Source: ATZT02 sp964655115
Lineage (GTDB): Bacteria; Actinomycetota; Actinomycetes; S36-B12; UBA5976
Length of the DNA stretch: 41,892 nucleotides
Direction of reading: 5' to 3'
NCBI GenBank assembly: GCA_964655115.1
Contig: CAZZKM010000008.1
Span: forward strand, 1 to 41,892
The notes below the pieces were generated by a model, which worked only from the letters and a program-made list of their open reading frames with translations, was not told the origin of the DNA and made no database searches. Positions 18,715 to 26,678 of this stretch are shown piece after piece (the first letter of the stretch is position 1; every line of letters begins with the position of its first letter). The position numbers and the translations under genes were made by a program.

Positions 18715-19509
18715 CTATTTCTTTGCGGCTGCGACAGCTTCAGCAAATCCAGCAGGATCATAAATAGCTTTAGCGTCCAAGGCTTTGTCATTCAAGAAAA
18801 TTGATGGTGTTCCTTGCACTCCTCTATCTTTTGCATGAAGTTCAGAGTTTTGTGCCCAAGCTTTATATTTGTTACTTGTATAACAAGTTTCAAACTCTGT
18901 AAATGCCTCGTTTTCAATTCCAACTTTCTTTGCTAAATCCAAAAGTTGTTGATCTGAATACCCATCACCTTCACGTGCAGGTTGCATCGCAAATATTCCA
19001 GAGTGAAATTCAATTGTTTTACCTGCATCAACTGCACAACCCCAAGCCATAGTTGCTCTCAAAGAAGAAAGTTTTGATTCAGGAAAATTTCTATCAAGAA
19101 AAATCATTGGATGAAGAGTTAAATTGATTTCACCTTTTTCAGCAGATGCAAAAACGTTTTTAGCATTTGTTATTTCAAATTGTCCACATGCTGGACATTG
19201 AAAATCTTCATATAATTCTGCTCTTGGAGCACTTGGATCTTGTTTTCCAACGGGTACTCCATAACCTTCACTTGCACTAACTCCTTTAGGTAGTGCAGCG
19301 CTTGTGTCATATTCAGTTATTGCTTCTGGCACCACAATATCTGTTTGAGATTGATTCTTAGCATAAAAACCAACACCAATAATTCCTACAACAAATGCCG
19401 CAACAACTAAACCGCCAATAATTTGAATAGTTTTTGCTTTCTTAGCGTCTGAGCCTGCGTTAGCTCTTACTTGTGCAGCTTTATTTTTGATGTCATCTGG
19501 GTTGGCCAT
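18715..19509 (-). CDS. Membrane-anchored DsbA-like thiol:disulfide oxidoreductase
   Basis: 264 residues. A basic cytoplasmic N-terminus is followed by one membrane segment at about 28-50, then an extracytoplasmic thioredoxin fold. The active site is FQCPACG (Cys105, Cys108) and the cis-proline loop is VQGTPSIF near the C-terminus. The arrangement resembles the DsbA/DsbG-like Thioredoxin_4 family. The expected role is disulfide formation or isomerisation in exported proteins. No re-oxidising partner (DsbB or VKOR) is visible in the window. ATG at 19509 has a good GGAGA site six to seven bases upstream. It is the first gene of the DsbA-lgt-VIT run, with 61 bases separating it from trpA. Confidence 0.85.
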   Translation of the reverse strand: MANPDDIKNKAAQVRANAGSDAKKAKTIQIIGGLVVAAFVVGIIGVGFYAKNQSQTDIVVPEAITEYDTSAALPKGVSASEGYGVPVGKQDPSAPRAELYEDFQCPACGQFEITNAKNVFASAEKGEINLTLHPMIFLDRNFPESKLSSLRATMAWGCAVDAGKTIEFHSGIFAMQPAREGDGYSDQQLLDLAKKVGIENEAFTEFETCYTSNKYKAWAQNSELHAKDRGVQGTPSIFLNDKALDAKAIYDPAGFAEAVAAAKK

Positions 19510-19570
19510 TTATTTTCTCCAAGTTTTTCTTTTCAATCTAGTAAATCAATATATTCTTTGCATCTTTTGG

Positions 19571-20368
19571 TTAGTTTCTATGCATGGATCTGGCCAAATC
19601 TTTTGACAATTGACCAACCGCCCCTATCGATTTTGATAGATCTTTCGTTTGCAAGATCAACTTTATAAAAGCACTGCCTACAATTACTCCGTCTGCAAAT
19701 TTTGCGACTTCTTTTGCCTGTTCTGGAGTTGAAACTCCTAAACCAACGGCAACTGGAAGATCGGTTACTTCTCTAACTCTATTTACCAGTGTTTTCGCAC
19801 TTTGAGAAATTTCATTTCTGGTTCCTGTAACCCCCATCAAACTTGCGGCATAAACAAACCCCGTGACCTTAGAAGTCACAAGTTTTAATCTTTCTTCACT
19901 TGTGGATGGAGCTACCACAAATACTCGATCGATATTTTGTTGATTGGTTTCTTCAATCCATTCAGATGATTCATCAGGAGGTAAATCAGGGGTAATTACT
20001 CCATTTCCACCAGAATTTTTAAATTGTTGTACATATTTTTTTATCCCCCACTTTTCTATAGGAGACCAATAAGACATGGTAAGAACCGGTTTTTTATTTT
20101 CAGCAACTTTATTTACAACATGCAAAACTTCTTTTATTCCAGTTTTATGACTCAAAGCAATATCAACAGCTTCTTGAATTACAGGTCCATCCATTAATGG
20201 ATCACTGTAAGGAACACCTACTTCGATAACATCCACACCATTTTTAAACATCTCATTAATAATTTGGATTGATCCTTCAATACTTGGAAATCCTGCAGGT
20301 AAGTAGGCAATTAAAACTGCCCTGTTTTCACTTTTAGCTTTTGTAAAAGTTTCTTTTAAACTAGTCAT
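19571..20368 (-). CDS. trpA: Tryptophan synthase alpha subunit
   Basis: Cleaves indole-3-glycerol phosphate to indole and glyceraldehyde 3-phosphate. The segment VIEVGVPYSDPLMDGP contains the catalytic Glu and Asp of the family. The phosphate-binding GLGVSTPEQ and GVIVGSAF are near the C-terminus. The frame is open to a GTG at 20386, but ATG at 20368 overlaps the trpB stop as TAATG and gives the normal N-terminus (MTSLKETF), so I use that (265 residues). Confidence 0.96.
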   Translation of the reverse strand: MTSLKETFTKAKSENRAVLIAYLPAGFPSIEGSIQIINEMFKNGVDVIEVGVPYSDPLMDGPVIQEAVDIALSHKTGIKEVLHVVNKVAENKKPVLTMSYWSPIEKWGIKKYVQQFKNSGGNGVITPDLPPDESSEWIEETNQQNIDRVFVVAPSTSEERLKLVTSKVTGFVYAASLMGVTGTRNEISQSAKTLVNRVREVTDLPVAVGLGVSTPEQAKEVAKFADGVIVGSAFIKLILQTKDLSKSIGAVGQLSKDLARSMHRN

Positions 20369-21579
20369 TAATTGATTTTGAACCACTTTGCAGCGGTTTC
20401 GACATCTTTATCGCCGCGTCCACTGCAATTAACAATAATGACGGCGTCTTCACCCAATTCTTTTCCAAGTTTCATAGTTCCAGCAATTGCATGAGCAGTC
20501 TCAATGGCAGGAATAATTCCCTCTGTTTTAGATAAAATTTCGAAAGCTTGCATGGCTTCTGTGTCGGTAATTGGGTGGTAATTTGCTCTTTTTGTTTCTT
20601 TCAACCAAGCATGTTCTGGTCCAACACCTGGATAATCTAAACCTGCAGAAATCGAATGACTTGCCAAAGTTTGACCATTTTCATCTTGCAATACATATGA
20701 TCTTGTTCCATGTAAAATTCCAATTGTTCCACCAGACAAAGTTGCTGCATGTCTTCCAGTTTCAATTCCATCTCCTGCAGCTTCATATCCATGCAGTTGA
20801 ACTTGTGAATCCAAAATGAATGGATGAAAAATTCCAATTGCATTCGAGCCACCGCCTACACATGCAGTAACTGCTGTTGGGAGTTTGCCAGTTCTATCTA
20901 ATATTTGTTGCCTTGCTTCAACGCCAATAATGCTATGAAAATTTCTACCAATTGTTGGAAAAGGATGTGGACCTGCAACTGTGCCTAATAAGTAGTGTGT
21001 TGATTCGACATTTGTAACCCAGTCTCGCATTGCTTCATTGATTGCATCTTTTAAAGTTTTAGTTCCTGTTTTAACAGGATTTACTTTTGCTCCCAGTAGT
21101 TTCATTCGGGCAACATTTAAAGCTTGTCTAATTGTGTCTTCTTCACCCATATAAATTTCGCATTCAAGTCCGAGTAATGCTGCAGCAGTTGCCGTTGCTA
21201 CTCCGTGCTGACCTGCACCAGTTTCAGCGATAATTCTTTTCTTGCCCATTCTTTTTGTTAGAAGTGCTTGCCCAATGACATTGTTTATTTTGTGAGAACC
21301 GGTGTGATTTAAATCTTCTCTTTTAAGAAATATTCGAGCATTTCCTGCATACTTGGAAAAATTCATTGCTTCTGTTAATGGACTTGGTCTACCAACATAA
21401 TTTTTCATTAAATCCATAAATTCATTGTTGAACTTAGGATCTGCAACTGCTTTTTCGTATTCTGTTTCTAATTGATCTAATGCCGTAATTAATGCTTCAG
21501 GAACAAAACGACCGCCAAATTGACCAAAATGGCCAGTCTCGTTGTCGATTTTTTTTAAGTCGTTTAAAAAAGTTGTCAT
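20368..21579 (-). CDS. trpB: Tryptophan synthase beta subunit
   Basis: PLP enzyme joining indole and serine. At 403 residues it has normal length. GQFGGRFVPE near the N-terminus, the PLP lysine in NHTGSHKINN, the loop AETGAGQHGVATA, and the phosphate-binding GGGSNAIG are all intact. Starts at ATG three bases after the trpC stop and is coupled to trpA by a one-base overlap. Confidence 0.97.
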   Translation of the reverse strand: MTTFLNDLKKIDNETGHFGQFGGRFVPEALITALDQLETEYEKAVADPKFNNEFMDLMKNYVGRPSPLTEAMNFSKYAGNARIFLKREDLNHTGSHKINNVIGQALLTKRMGKKRIIAETGAGQHGVATATAAALLGLECEIYMGEEDTIRQALNVARMKLLGAKVNPVKTGTKTLKDAINEAMRDWVTNVESTHYLLGTVAGPHPFPTIGRNFHSIIGVEARQQILDRTGKLPTAVTACVGGGSNAIGIFHPFILDSQVQLHGYEAAGDGIETGRHAATLSGGTIGILHGTRSYVLQDENGQTLASHSISAGLDYPGVGPEHAWLKETKRANYHPITDTEAMQAFEILSKTEGIIPAIETAHAIAGTMKLGKELGEDAVIIVNCSGRGDKDVETAAKWFKIN

Positions 21580-21582
21580 AAA

Positions 21583-22392
21583 TTACCGTCCATGATTGGT
21601 AGCAGGATGAGCTCCTGCTGTAACTAGATCATGAACTGCATTTCTTGGATCTTTATTCAAAACTAAGCTTTCTCCCACTAATACAGCGTGTGCGCCAGCA
21701 TTTGCATAGGTAATTAAATCGTGTTTATCTCTTACTCCAGATTCTGCAACTAAAACACAACCTTTAGGCACTTTGGGAGCAAGTCTTAAAAACGTATCTC
21801 TATCTACTTCTAAAGTTTTCAAGTTTCTAGCATTTACCCCTATTAATTTTGCTCCAGCGTCAACTGCTCTTATTAATTCTTCTTCAGTGTGAACTTCAAT
21901 TAACGGAGTAATACCGATTGTGTGAGATCTTTCAATTAAGGAAACTAGAGCTTCTTGTTCAAGAGCTGCAACTATCAATAATGCAAGATCTGCTCCATGT
22001 GCTCGAGCTTCCCATAATTGATAACTAGAAAAAATAAAATCTTTTCTTAATACTGGAATTTCAACTGCTTTTCTTACAGCAATTAAATCTTCTAGGGAAC
22101 CTTTGAAGCGTCTTTCTTCAGTTAAAACACTTATGCAACTTGCTCCACCTAATTCATACTCTTTAGCTAATAATGCGGGATTTGAAATTTCTGACAAATC
22201 ACCTTTACTTGGAGATGATCTTTTCACTTCAGCTATTACTGCAACTCCAGCTTGTTCAAAAATTGGATAAGGATCGATTGCTTTTGATTTTTTACTTACA
22301 ATTTCTTTCAAAGTTTCAAGAGAAGTTTTTTCTTGACGTCTAATTAAGTCTTCTTTAACCCCAATAAGGATTTCATCTAAGACATTTGACAT
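21583..22392 (-). CDS. trpC: Indole-3-glycerol phosphate synthase
   Basis: Closes the indole ring. It is a TIM barrel of 269 residues. Catalytic signatures are IAEVKRSSPSKG (first strand and Lys), VLRKDFI (second Lys), GVNARNL and AESGV. It is a stand-alone enzyme with no fused TrpF domain, and no trpF gene lies in this cluster, which fits with PriA at 25956-26678 doing that step. It is followed three bases later by trpB. Confidence 0.96.
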   Translation of the reverse strand: MSNVLDEILIGVKEDLIRRQEKTSLETLKEIVSKKSKAIDPYPIFEQAGVAVIAEVKRSSPSKGDLSEISNPALLAKEYELGGASCISVLTEERRFKGSLEDLIAVRKAVEIPVLRKDFIFSSYQLWEARAHGADLALLIVAALEQEALVSLIERSHTIGITPLIEVHTEEELIRAVDAGAKLIGVNARNLKTLEVDRDTFLRLAPKVPKGCVLVAESGVRDKHDLITYANAGAHAVLVGESLVLNKDPRNAVHDLVTAGAHPATNHGR

Positions 22393-22397
22393 AAAAA

Positions 22398-22592
22398 TTA
22401 ATTTCGACTCTTTGTTCTAACTTTTTCCCAAACAATCCATAAAATTGTGCTAAATACAGCTAGAGCAATACCTTGCCAAAACATCATCCAATTATTTTGA
22501 GTCAATGCAAAAGTAGAGATGATTGAGGCAGCAATCAATAGAAATGTTCCAGTCCAAGCTGCTGGTGTTTGTCCATGGTTATCTTTTGACAC
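22398..22592 (-). CDS. Small two-helix membrane protein of the trp operon (HGxTPAAWTG type)
   Basis: 64 residues. It opens with MSKDNHGQTPAAWTG and has two hydrophobic stretches at about 14-31 and 36-54, then a basic tail (KVRTKSRN) likely cytoplasmic. The HG-x-TPAAWT start recalls a small actinobacterial family that I believe is catalogued as DUF6704; function unknown. The start is GTG at 22592, supported by AGGAG seven bases upstream. It sits between trpE and trpC, where mycobacteria also carry a trp-operon membrane protein (TIGR02234 type), although that one is larger. Confidence 0.75.
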   Translation of the reverse strand: MSKDNHGQTPAAWTGTFLLIAASIISTFALTQNNWMMFWQGIALAVFSTILWIVWEKVRTKSRN

Positions 22593-22617
22593 TTTTAAGC
22601 TCCTAACTTTTCTAATT

Positions 22618-24144
22618 TCAGTCTAAAGTGTTGGAAATTGCTATTGCCTTGAGTACTACTGCTGCCTTGTTCTGGCATTCCAAATCCTCATTTTCAGGTG
22701 TTGAATCTGCCACAACACCAGCGCCTGCTTGAACATATGCTCTTTTGTCTTTTATTAATGCTGTTCGAATAGTTATAGCCATATCCATATTCCCTGCAAA
22801 ATCAAAATAACCAAGTGCTCCACCATAAATTCCTCGAGTCACTGGTTCTAATTCATCAATTATTTCCATGGCTCGAACTTTTGGAGCGCCAGACAATGTA
22901 CCCGCAGGAAAAGTTGACTTCAAGGCATCTAGAACTGTAACTGAATCATTAAGTTGTCCAGTAATTGTTGAAACCAAATGCATAACATGAGAATATTTTT
23001 CGACTTGCATGAATTGAGTAACCTCAATTGATCCAGGTTTACAAAATCTTCCCAAATCGTTTCTTCCTAAATCAACCAACATTAAATGCTCTGCTTTTTC
23101 TTTTTCGTCATTTAATAAGTCATTAGCTAATTTTTCATCATCTATTTCATTTTTTGCTCTAGGTCTTGTTCCTGCAATTGGATGAATCAAAGCGTGTCGA
23201 TTATTAATACTTATCAAAGCTTCAGGACTAGAGCCAACTATTTCGAATTCACTGGTTTTAAAATCTTTACTTGGAAAGTTTATGTAATACATATATGGAC
23301 TTGGATTTGAATTTCGCAAAATACGATAGATATCTAAACCACTTTTTTTACAATCGATTTCAAACCTTTGAGATAAAACTATTTGAAATGCATCACCGGC
23401 TTCGATATATTCGATAGCTTTTTTAACAGAATTTTGATATTCATCACTTTTGGTTCGTCTTTCATATTTCAAATCTGAAACAGACACAACATTTAATGGA
23501 TTTAAAGACTTGGTTGAGGCTAATTTAACTCGCATTTTTTCTATTCTATCTATGCAATCGGCGTAGGCTTCTTCAACTCTTTGGTCAGTTCCGTCGTAGT
23601 TGACTGCGTTTGCGATAAGCCAAACAGTTGCATCAGAATGATCTAAAACTGCAAAATCAGTTGTTAATAATAAAAATAAGTCTGGAACTCTTGTTTCATT
23701 TGGATTCTTGTTAGGTATTTTTTCAAAAATTCGAACGATGTCATAACTTAAATATCCGACTAACCCACCAGTCAAAGGTGGTAATGCTTCAAAATTTTTT
23801 GTTTTGAGAAAATCTAAAGATTGAGTCAAAACTTCCCAAATCGGCTCGTCGTTAATTAAACCTTTTGGTGTTTTTCCACTCCAAAATCCTTTTCCATTTT
23901 CTTCACGCAAAACTGCCGCGCTAGAAACTCCCACAAATGAGTAACGTGACCAGTTCTTACCATTTTCAGCTGATTCCAATAGAAAAGTTCCAGGTAAATT
24001 TTCGGTCAGTGTTTGATACAGGCCAACGGGAGTAAAAGTGTCTGCCATCAATTGAACTGCAACTGGAATAACTCTTCTACTTTTAGCTAAGTCCTTAAAT
24101 TCTTCTAAATTTGGAAATATTATGCCAATATTTTTGTCATTCAT
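22618..24144 (-). CDS. trpE: Anthranilate synthase component I
   Basis: Makes anthranilate from chorismate using ammonia from TrpG. Length is 508 residues from ATG at 24144. The N-terminal feedback-site motif LLES is in TFLLESAE. The chorismate-binding core includes IAGTRPRA, VDLGRNDLGR, FPAGTLSGAPK and GIYGGALGY. A longer reading frame to 24216 runs into hisI and adds 24 hydrophobic residues not found in the family, so it is not used. The real start overlaps hisI by eight bases and lacks a clear ribosome site. No trpG or trpD is nearby, so the glutaminase partner must be encoded elsewhere. Confidence 0.95.
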   Translation of the reverse strand: MNDKNIGIIFPNLEEFKDLAKSRRVIPVAVQLMADTFTPVGLYQTLTENLPGTFLLESAENGKNWSRYSFVGVSSAAVLREENGKGFWSGKTPKGLINDEPIWEVLTQSLDFLKTKNFEALPPLTGGLVGYLSYDIVRIFEKIPNKNPNETRVPDLFLLLTTDFAVLDHSDATVWLIANAVNYDGTDQRVEEAYADCIDRIEKMRVKLASTKSLNPLNVVSVSDLKYERRTKSDEYQNSVKKAIEYIEAGDAFQIVLSQRFEIDCKKSGLDIYRILRNSNPSPYMYYINFPSKDFKTSEFEIVGSSPEALISINNRHALIHPIAGTRPRAKNEIDDEKLANDLLNDEKEKAEHLMLVDLGRNDLGRFCKPGSIEVTQFMQVEKYSHVMHLVSTITGQLNDSVTVLDALKSTFPAGTLSGAPKVRAMEIIDELEPVTRGIYGGALGYFDFAGNMDMAITIRTALIKDKRAYVQAGAGVVADSTPENEDLECQNKAAVVLKAIAISNTLD

Positions 24145-24490
24145 TTTTTGACCAAATAAGATTTTCGTCAAAACAAGAATGCGCACCAGTGTGGCAAGCA
24201 TTACCCTTTTGATCAACTTTTAATAAAAGAGTGTCTTTGTCACAATCTAGTTTCATTTCTATTAAAAATTGTTTATTTCCTGATTCTTCACCTTTGACCC
24301 ATAATTTTTTTCTTGATCTGGAATAGTAGGTAACTTCACCGGTAGTAAGCGTATTTTCAAAAGCTTCTTTATTCATCCAGGCGTGCATTAGGATTTCATT
24401 TGATTTAACATCAATTGCAACGGCAGGTATTAATCCTGCTTCATTTAGTTTAAGACTTGTCCAAACTTCGTTAATTTCATGTTTTGACAT
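24137..24490 (-). CDS. hisI: Phosphoribosyl-AMP cyclohydrolase
   Basis: Opens the adenine ring of PR-AMP in histidine synthesis. It is a short mono-functional form (117 residues) without the HisE domain. Signatures are HAWMNKEAF, YYSRSRKKLWVKGEESGN, and the metal-binding DCDKD with C-H-T-G-x-H-S-C. Two in-frame ATGs (24499 and 24490) are possible. The second is chosen because a strong promoter (TTGGAT, 16 bases, TATAAC) ends ten bases upstream and would start RNA at about 24494. The frame is open to 24640 but that extension lies across the opposite gene. It heads the hisI-trp transcript. Confidence 0.93.
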   Translation of the reverse strand: MSKHEINEVWTSLKLNEAGLIPAVAIDVKSNEILMHAWMNKEAFENTLTTGEVTYYSRSRKKLWVKGEESGNKQFLIEMKLDCDKDTLLLKVDQKGNACHTGAHSCFDENLIWSKNE

Positions 24491-24500
24491 TAAATTCATA

Positions 24501-24528
24501 GTTATATTCTCGCTTATTGCATATCCAA
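24501..24528 (-). promoter_or_regulatory. Candidate promoter of the hisI-trp operon
   Basis: TTGGAT (24528-24523) and TATAAC (24506-24501) are separated by 16 bases, matching four and five positions of the sigma-70-type -35 and -10 consensus. Predicted RNA starts just before the ATG at 24490, leaving almost no leader, hence no room for a trp attenuator. It lies back to back with the promoter of the divergent gene. Confidence 0.55.
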
Positions 24529-24529
24529 C

Positions 24530-24558
24530 TTGTAAGCATGGGTGTGAAGACTTATTCT
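24530..24558 (+). promoter_or_regulatory. Candidate leaderless promoter of the TIGR03085-type gene
   Basis: TTGTAA (24530-24535), 17 bases, TATTCT (24553-24558), then exactly six bases to ATG at 24565. No Shine-Dalgarno lies between. Spacing is right for RNA that starts at the A of ATG. The same hexamer with the same six-base gap precedes the LON-domain gene at 29323. Confidence 0.5.
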
Positions 24559-24564
24559 TTTTAT

Positions 24565-25194
24565 ATGACCTCATTTGCAAAAAGAGAAAGAAGTGCGATT
24601 TGCCAAACACTTCGCCAACTTGGACCTGATCAATTAACACTTTGCCAAGGATGGACCACTAAAGATTTATTAGTGCATTTAATAGTTAGAGAAAATAGAC
24701 CAGATGCAGCAGTAGGGCTATTTGTGCCGTTTTTTAATTCTTATACCAAATCTATATCTACTAAATACCAGGATAAAAGTTTTGAAGAGTTAATTTCAAT
24801 TTTTGAAAATGGTCCTAAATCTCCTTCACCTTTTGCCATCCCAAAAGTAGATGAACTGGCCAATACTTTTGAGTTTTTGGTCCATCATGAAGATATTTTA
24901 CGTGCACAAGATAATTATCAACCTAGGCAATTCACAGAAGAGGATTCAAAATTACTTTGGTCTAGATTTACTAAATCCGCAGTCTTTTTCATGCGCAAAG
25001 TAAAAGTTGGTGTAATTGCAAAGACTGATCAAGGCACTTACACATTAAAAAGAGGAAATGATGCAGTGACAATTTCAGGAAATATTGTTGATTTAGTTAT
25101 GTTTGCATTTGGTAGACAAAACAAAACCGAAATTGTTTTCGAAGGAGATCCTTTAGCAGTTCAAAAATTGAAAAATTCAGACCTTAGTCTCTGA
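24565..25194 (+). CDS. TIGR03085-type protein (DinB/maleylpyruvate isomerase-like fold)
   Basis: 209 residues of unknown function. The N-terminal part (MTSFAKRERSAI, TLCQGWTTKDLLVHLIVRE) matches the maleylpyruvate isomerase N-terminal/DinB-like four-helix fold. Putative metal-binding histidines are in LLVHL and FLVHHEDILRA. Overall it looks like the actinobacterial family TIGR03085, with RENRPDAAVGLFVP as a typical stretch. ATG at 24565 is used instead of upstream TTG 24517 or ATG 24538 because it starts where the family starts and sits six bases from a TATTCT box. It lies between hisF and hisI on the opposite strand and overlaps the hisF 3' end by 11 bases. Confidence 0.8.
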   Translation: MTSFAKRERSAICQTLRQLGPDQLTLCQGWTTKDLLVHLIVRENRPDAAVGLFVPFFNSYTKSISTKYQDKSFEELISIFENGPKSPSPFAIPKVDELANTFEFLVHHEDILRAQDNYQPRQFTEEDSKLLWSRFTKSAVFFMRKVKVGVIAKTDQGTYTLKRGNDAVTISGNIVDLVMFAFGRQNKTEIVFEGDPLAVQKLKNSDLSL

Positions 25195-25954
25195 CTTCAA
25201 AACCAGACTTTTTCAAATTTTTCTTTACATCACTAATTCGAACTTCTCCAAAATGAAAAACGCTTGCGGCAAGTAGTGCATCTGCTCCGCTTTTAGCCGC
25301 TGATACAAAGTCCTCGACTTTTCCTGCTCCACCACTAGCAATTATTGGCACTTTTGCAATCTGCTTGACTTTTTCAATTAATTCCAAATCGAATCCGTCT
25401 TTAGTTCCATCTTTATCCATAGAATTCAACAGAATTTCTCCACAACCTCTATCCATAGACTCCTTTATCCAAGAAAAAGCATCAATTTCAGCTGATTTTG
25501 TTCCACCATGTGTTGTTACTTCAAAACCTGATTTTGCATAACTTTTATTAGATCTTTTTGCATCTATGGAAATCACTAGTACTTGAGAACCAAACTTATT
25601 AGCAATTTGATTAATTAAATTTGGATTTGTAATTGCACTGGTATTGATGGAAACCTTATCGGCACCAGCTCTTAGTAACTGATCTACATCCTCAACACTT
25701 CTAATGCCACCTCCCACAGTTAATGGAATAAAAACGTTTTCTGCAGTTTGTCTAACTACTTCAAGAATTGTCTTTTCATTATTTTTAGAAGCTGAAATAT
25801 CTAAGAAAGTTAATTCGTCAGCTCCACTTTGAGAATAAATTGAGGCAAGTTCAACAGGATCCCCCGCATCTTTTAAATTCTGAAAATTAACTCCCTTTAC
25901 AACTCTTTTATTTTCGACATCTAAACATGGGATAATTCTTATTGCTAAAGTCAT
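25184..25954 (-). CDS. hisF: Imidazole glycerol phosphate synthase, cyclase subunit
   Basis: Works with HisH to make IGP and AICAR. It is a TIM barrel of 256 residues. Catalytic Asp is in IPCLDV near residue 11, and the second in NSMDKDGTKDG. GGGIR and ASGGAGK are phosphate loops. ATG at 25954 follows the priA TGA by one base and gives the typical MTLAIRIIPCLDV; the frame extends six codons further but into priA. Its 3' end overlaps the convergent TIGR03085-type gene by 11 bases with no terminator. Confidence 0.96.
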   Translation of the reverse strand: MTLAIRIIPCLDVENKRVVKGVNFQNLKDAGDPVELASIYSQSGADELTFLDISASKNNEKTILEVVRQTAENVFIPLTVGGGIRSVEDVDQLLRAGADKVSINTSAITNPNLINQIANKFGSQVLVISIDAKRSNKSYAKSGFEVTTHGGTKSAEIDAFSWIKESMDRGCGEILLNSMDKDGTKDGFDLELIEKVKQIAKVPIIASGGAGKVEDFVSAAKSGADALLAASVFHFGEVRISDVKKNLKKSGFEVRD

Positions 25955-25955
25955 T

Positions 25956-26678
25956 TCAGCCTGCAACCTCAAGAGCTTGTTTCAAGGTAAATTTATTGGA
26001 ATAAAGTGCTTTACCAACAATTGCACCTTCAACGCCAAGTGGGACTAAAGTTTTTAATTTAACTAAATCCTCTATTTCAGAAATTCCCCCTGATGCAATA
26101 AGTGGTTTTTTTGTAAATTTGGTAATTTCAATAAGTAAATCTATATTTGGTCCAGTTAATGTTCCATCCTTTGTCACATCTGTTACAACATATCTAGAAG
26201 CATTATCTTCATCTAATCTTTTTAATGTTTCAAAAAGATCTCCCCCATCTTTGGTCCATCCTCTTGCGGCAAGAGTTCTACCACGAACATCTAAACCAAT
26301 AGCAATTTTGTCTTGATGTAATTTGATAACTTTTTTTGTCCACTCAGGATTTTCTAATGCAGCTGTTCCCAAATTAATTCTTTTTGCGCCAGTAGAAAGA
26401 GCATTATTTAGAGAATCATCATCTCGGATGCCCCCTGAAAGTTCAACTTTAATATCAAGTTTTTCTACAACTTCTTTAAGTAATGAAAAATTATTTCCTT
26501 TTCCAAAAGCTGCGTCTAAATCAACTAGATGTATCCATTCTGCGCCTTGTTCTTGAAAATTTATTGCCGCCTCAAGTGGTGAACCATATACAGTCTCGCT
26601 ACCTAACTCGCCTTGAACTAAGCGAACTGCTTGGCCGTTTGAAACATCGACTGCTGGAAGAAGAATTAATTTATTCAT
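25956..26678 (-). CDS. priA: Phosphoribosyl isomerase A (bifunctional HisA/TrpF type)
   Basis: Isomerises ProFAR in histidine synthesis and, in most actinobacteria, phosphoribosylanthranilate in tryptophan synthesis. Length is 240 residues. The sequence follows actinobacterial PriA closely. Catalytic Asp11 and Arg19 (PAVDV, QAVRL) and Asp130 (GLDVRG) are present, as are Arg139 and Trp141 in ARGWTKDGG, the pair PriA uses to adapt to the trp substrate, and Asp171 in TKDGT. TrpF is absent from the adjacent trp cluster, which supports dual use. The name hisA would also be acceptable. ATG directly abuts the hisH TAA. Confidence 0.92.
   Translation of the reverse strand: MNKLILLPAVDVSNGQAVRLVQGELGSETVYGSPLEAAINFQEQGAEWIHLVDLDAAFGKGNNFSLLKEVVEKLDIKVELSGGIRDDDSLNNALSTGAKRINLGTAALENPEWTKKVIKLHQDKIAIGLDVRGRTLAARGWTKDGGDLFETLKRLDEDNASRYVVTDVTKDGTLTGPNIDLLIEITKFTKKPLIASGGISEIEDLVKLKTLVPLGVEGAIVGKALYSNKFTLKQALEVAG

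Noticed and set aside
24145..24216. Longer N-terminus for trpE (24 extra residues, hydrophobic)
   Set aside because: It is an out-of-frame reading of hisI; TrpE family starts match ATG 24144.
24491..24540. trp leader peptide or attenuator before the hisI-trp operon
   Set aside because: The predicted RNA starts only a few bases before hisI; no Trp codon run and no hairpin with a T run.
24491..24640. Longer N-terminus for hisI
   Set aside because: It runs across the divergent promoter region and into the opposite gene, and has no match to HisI; a good promoter lies just before ATG 24490.
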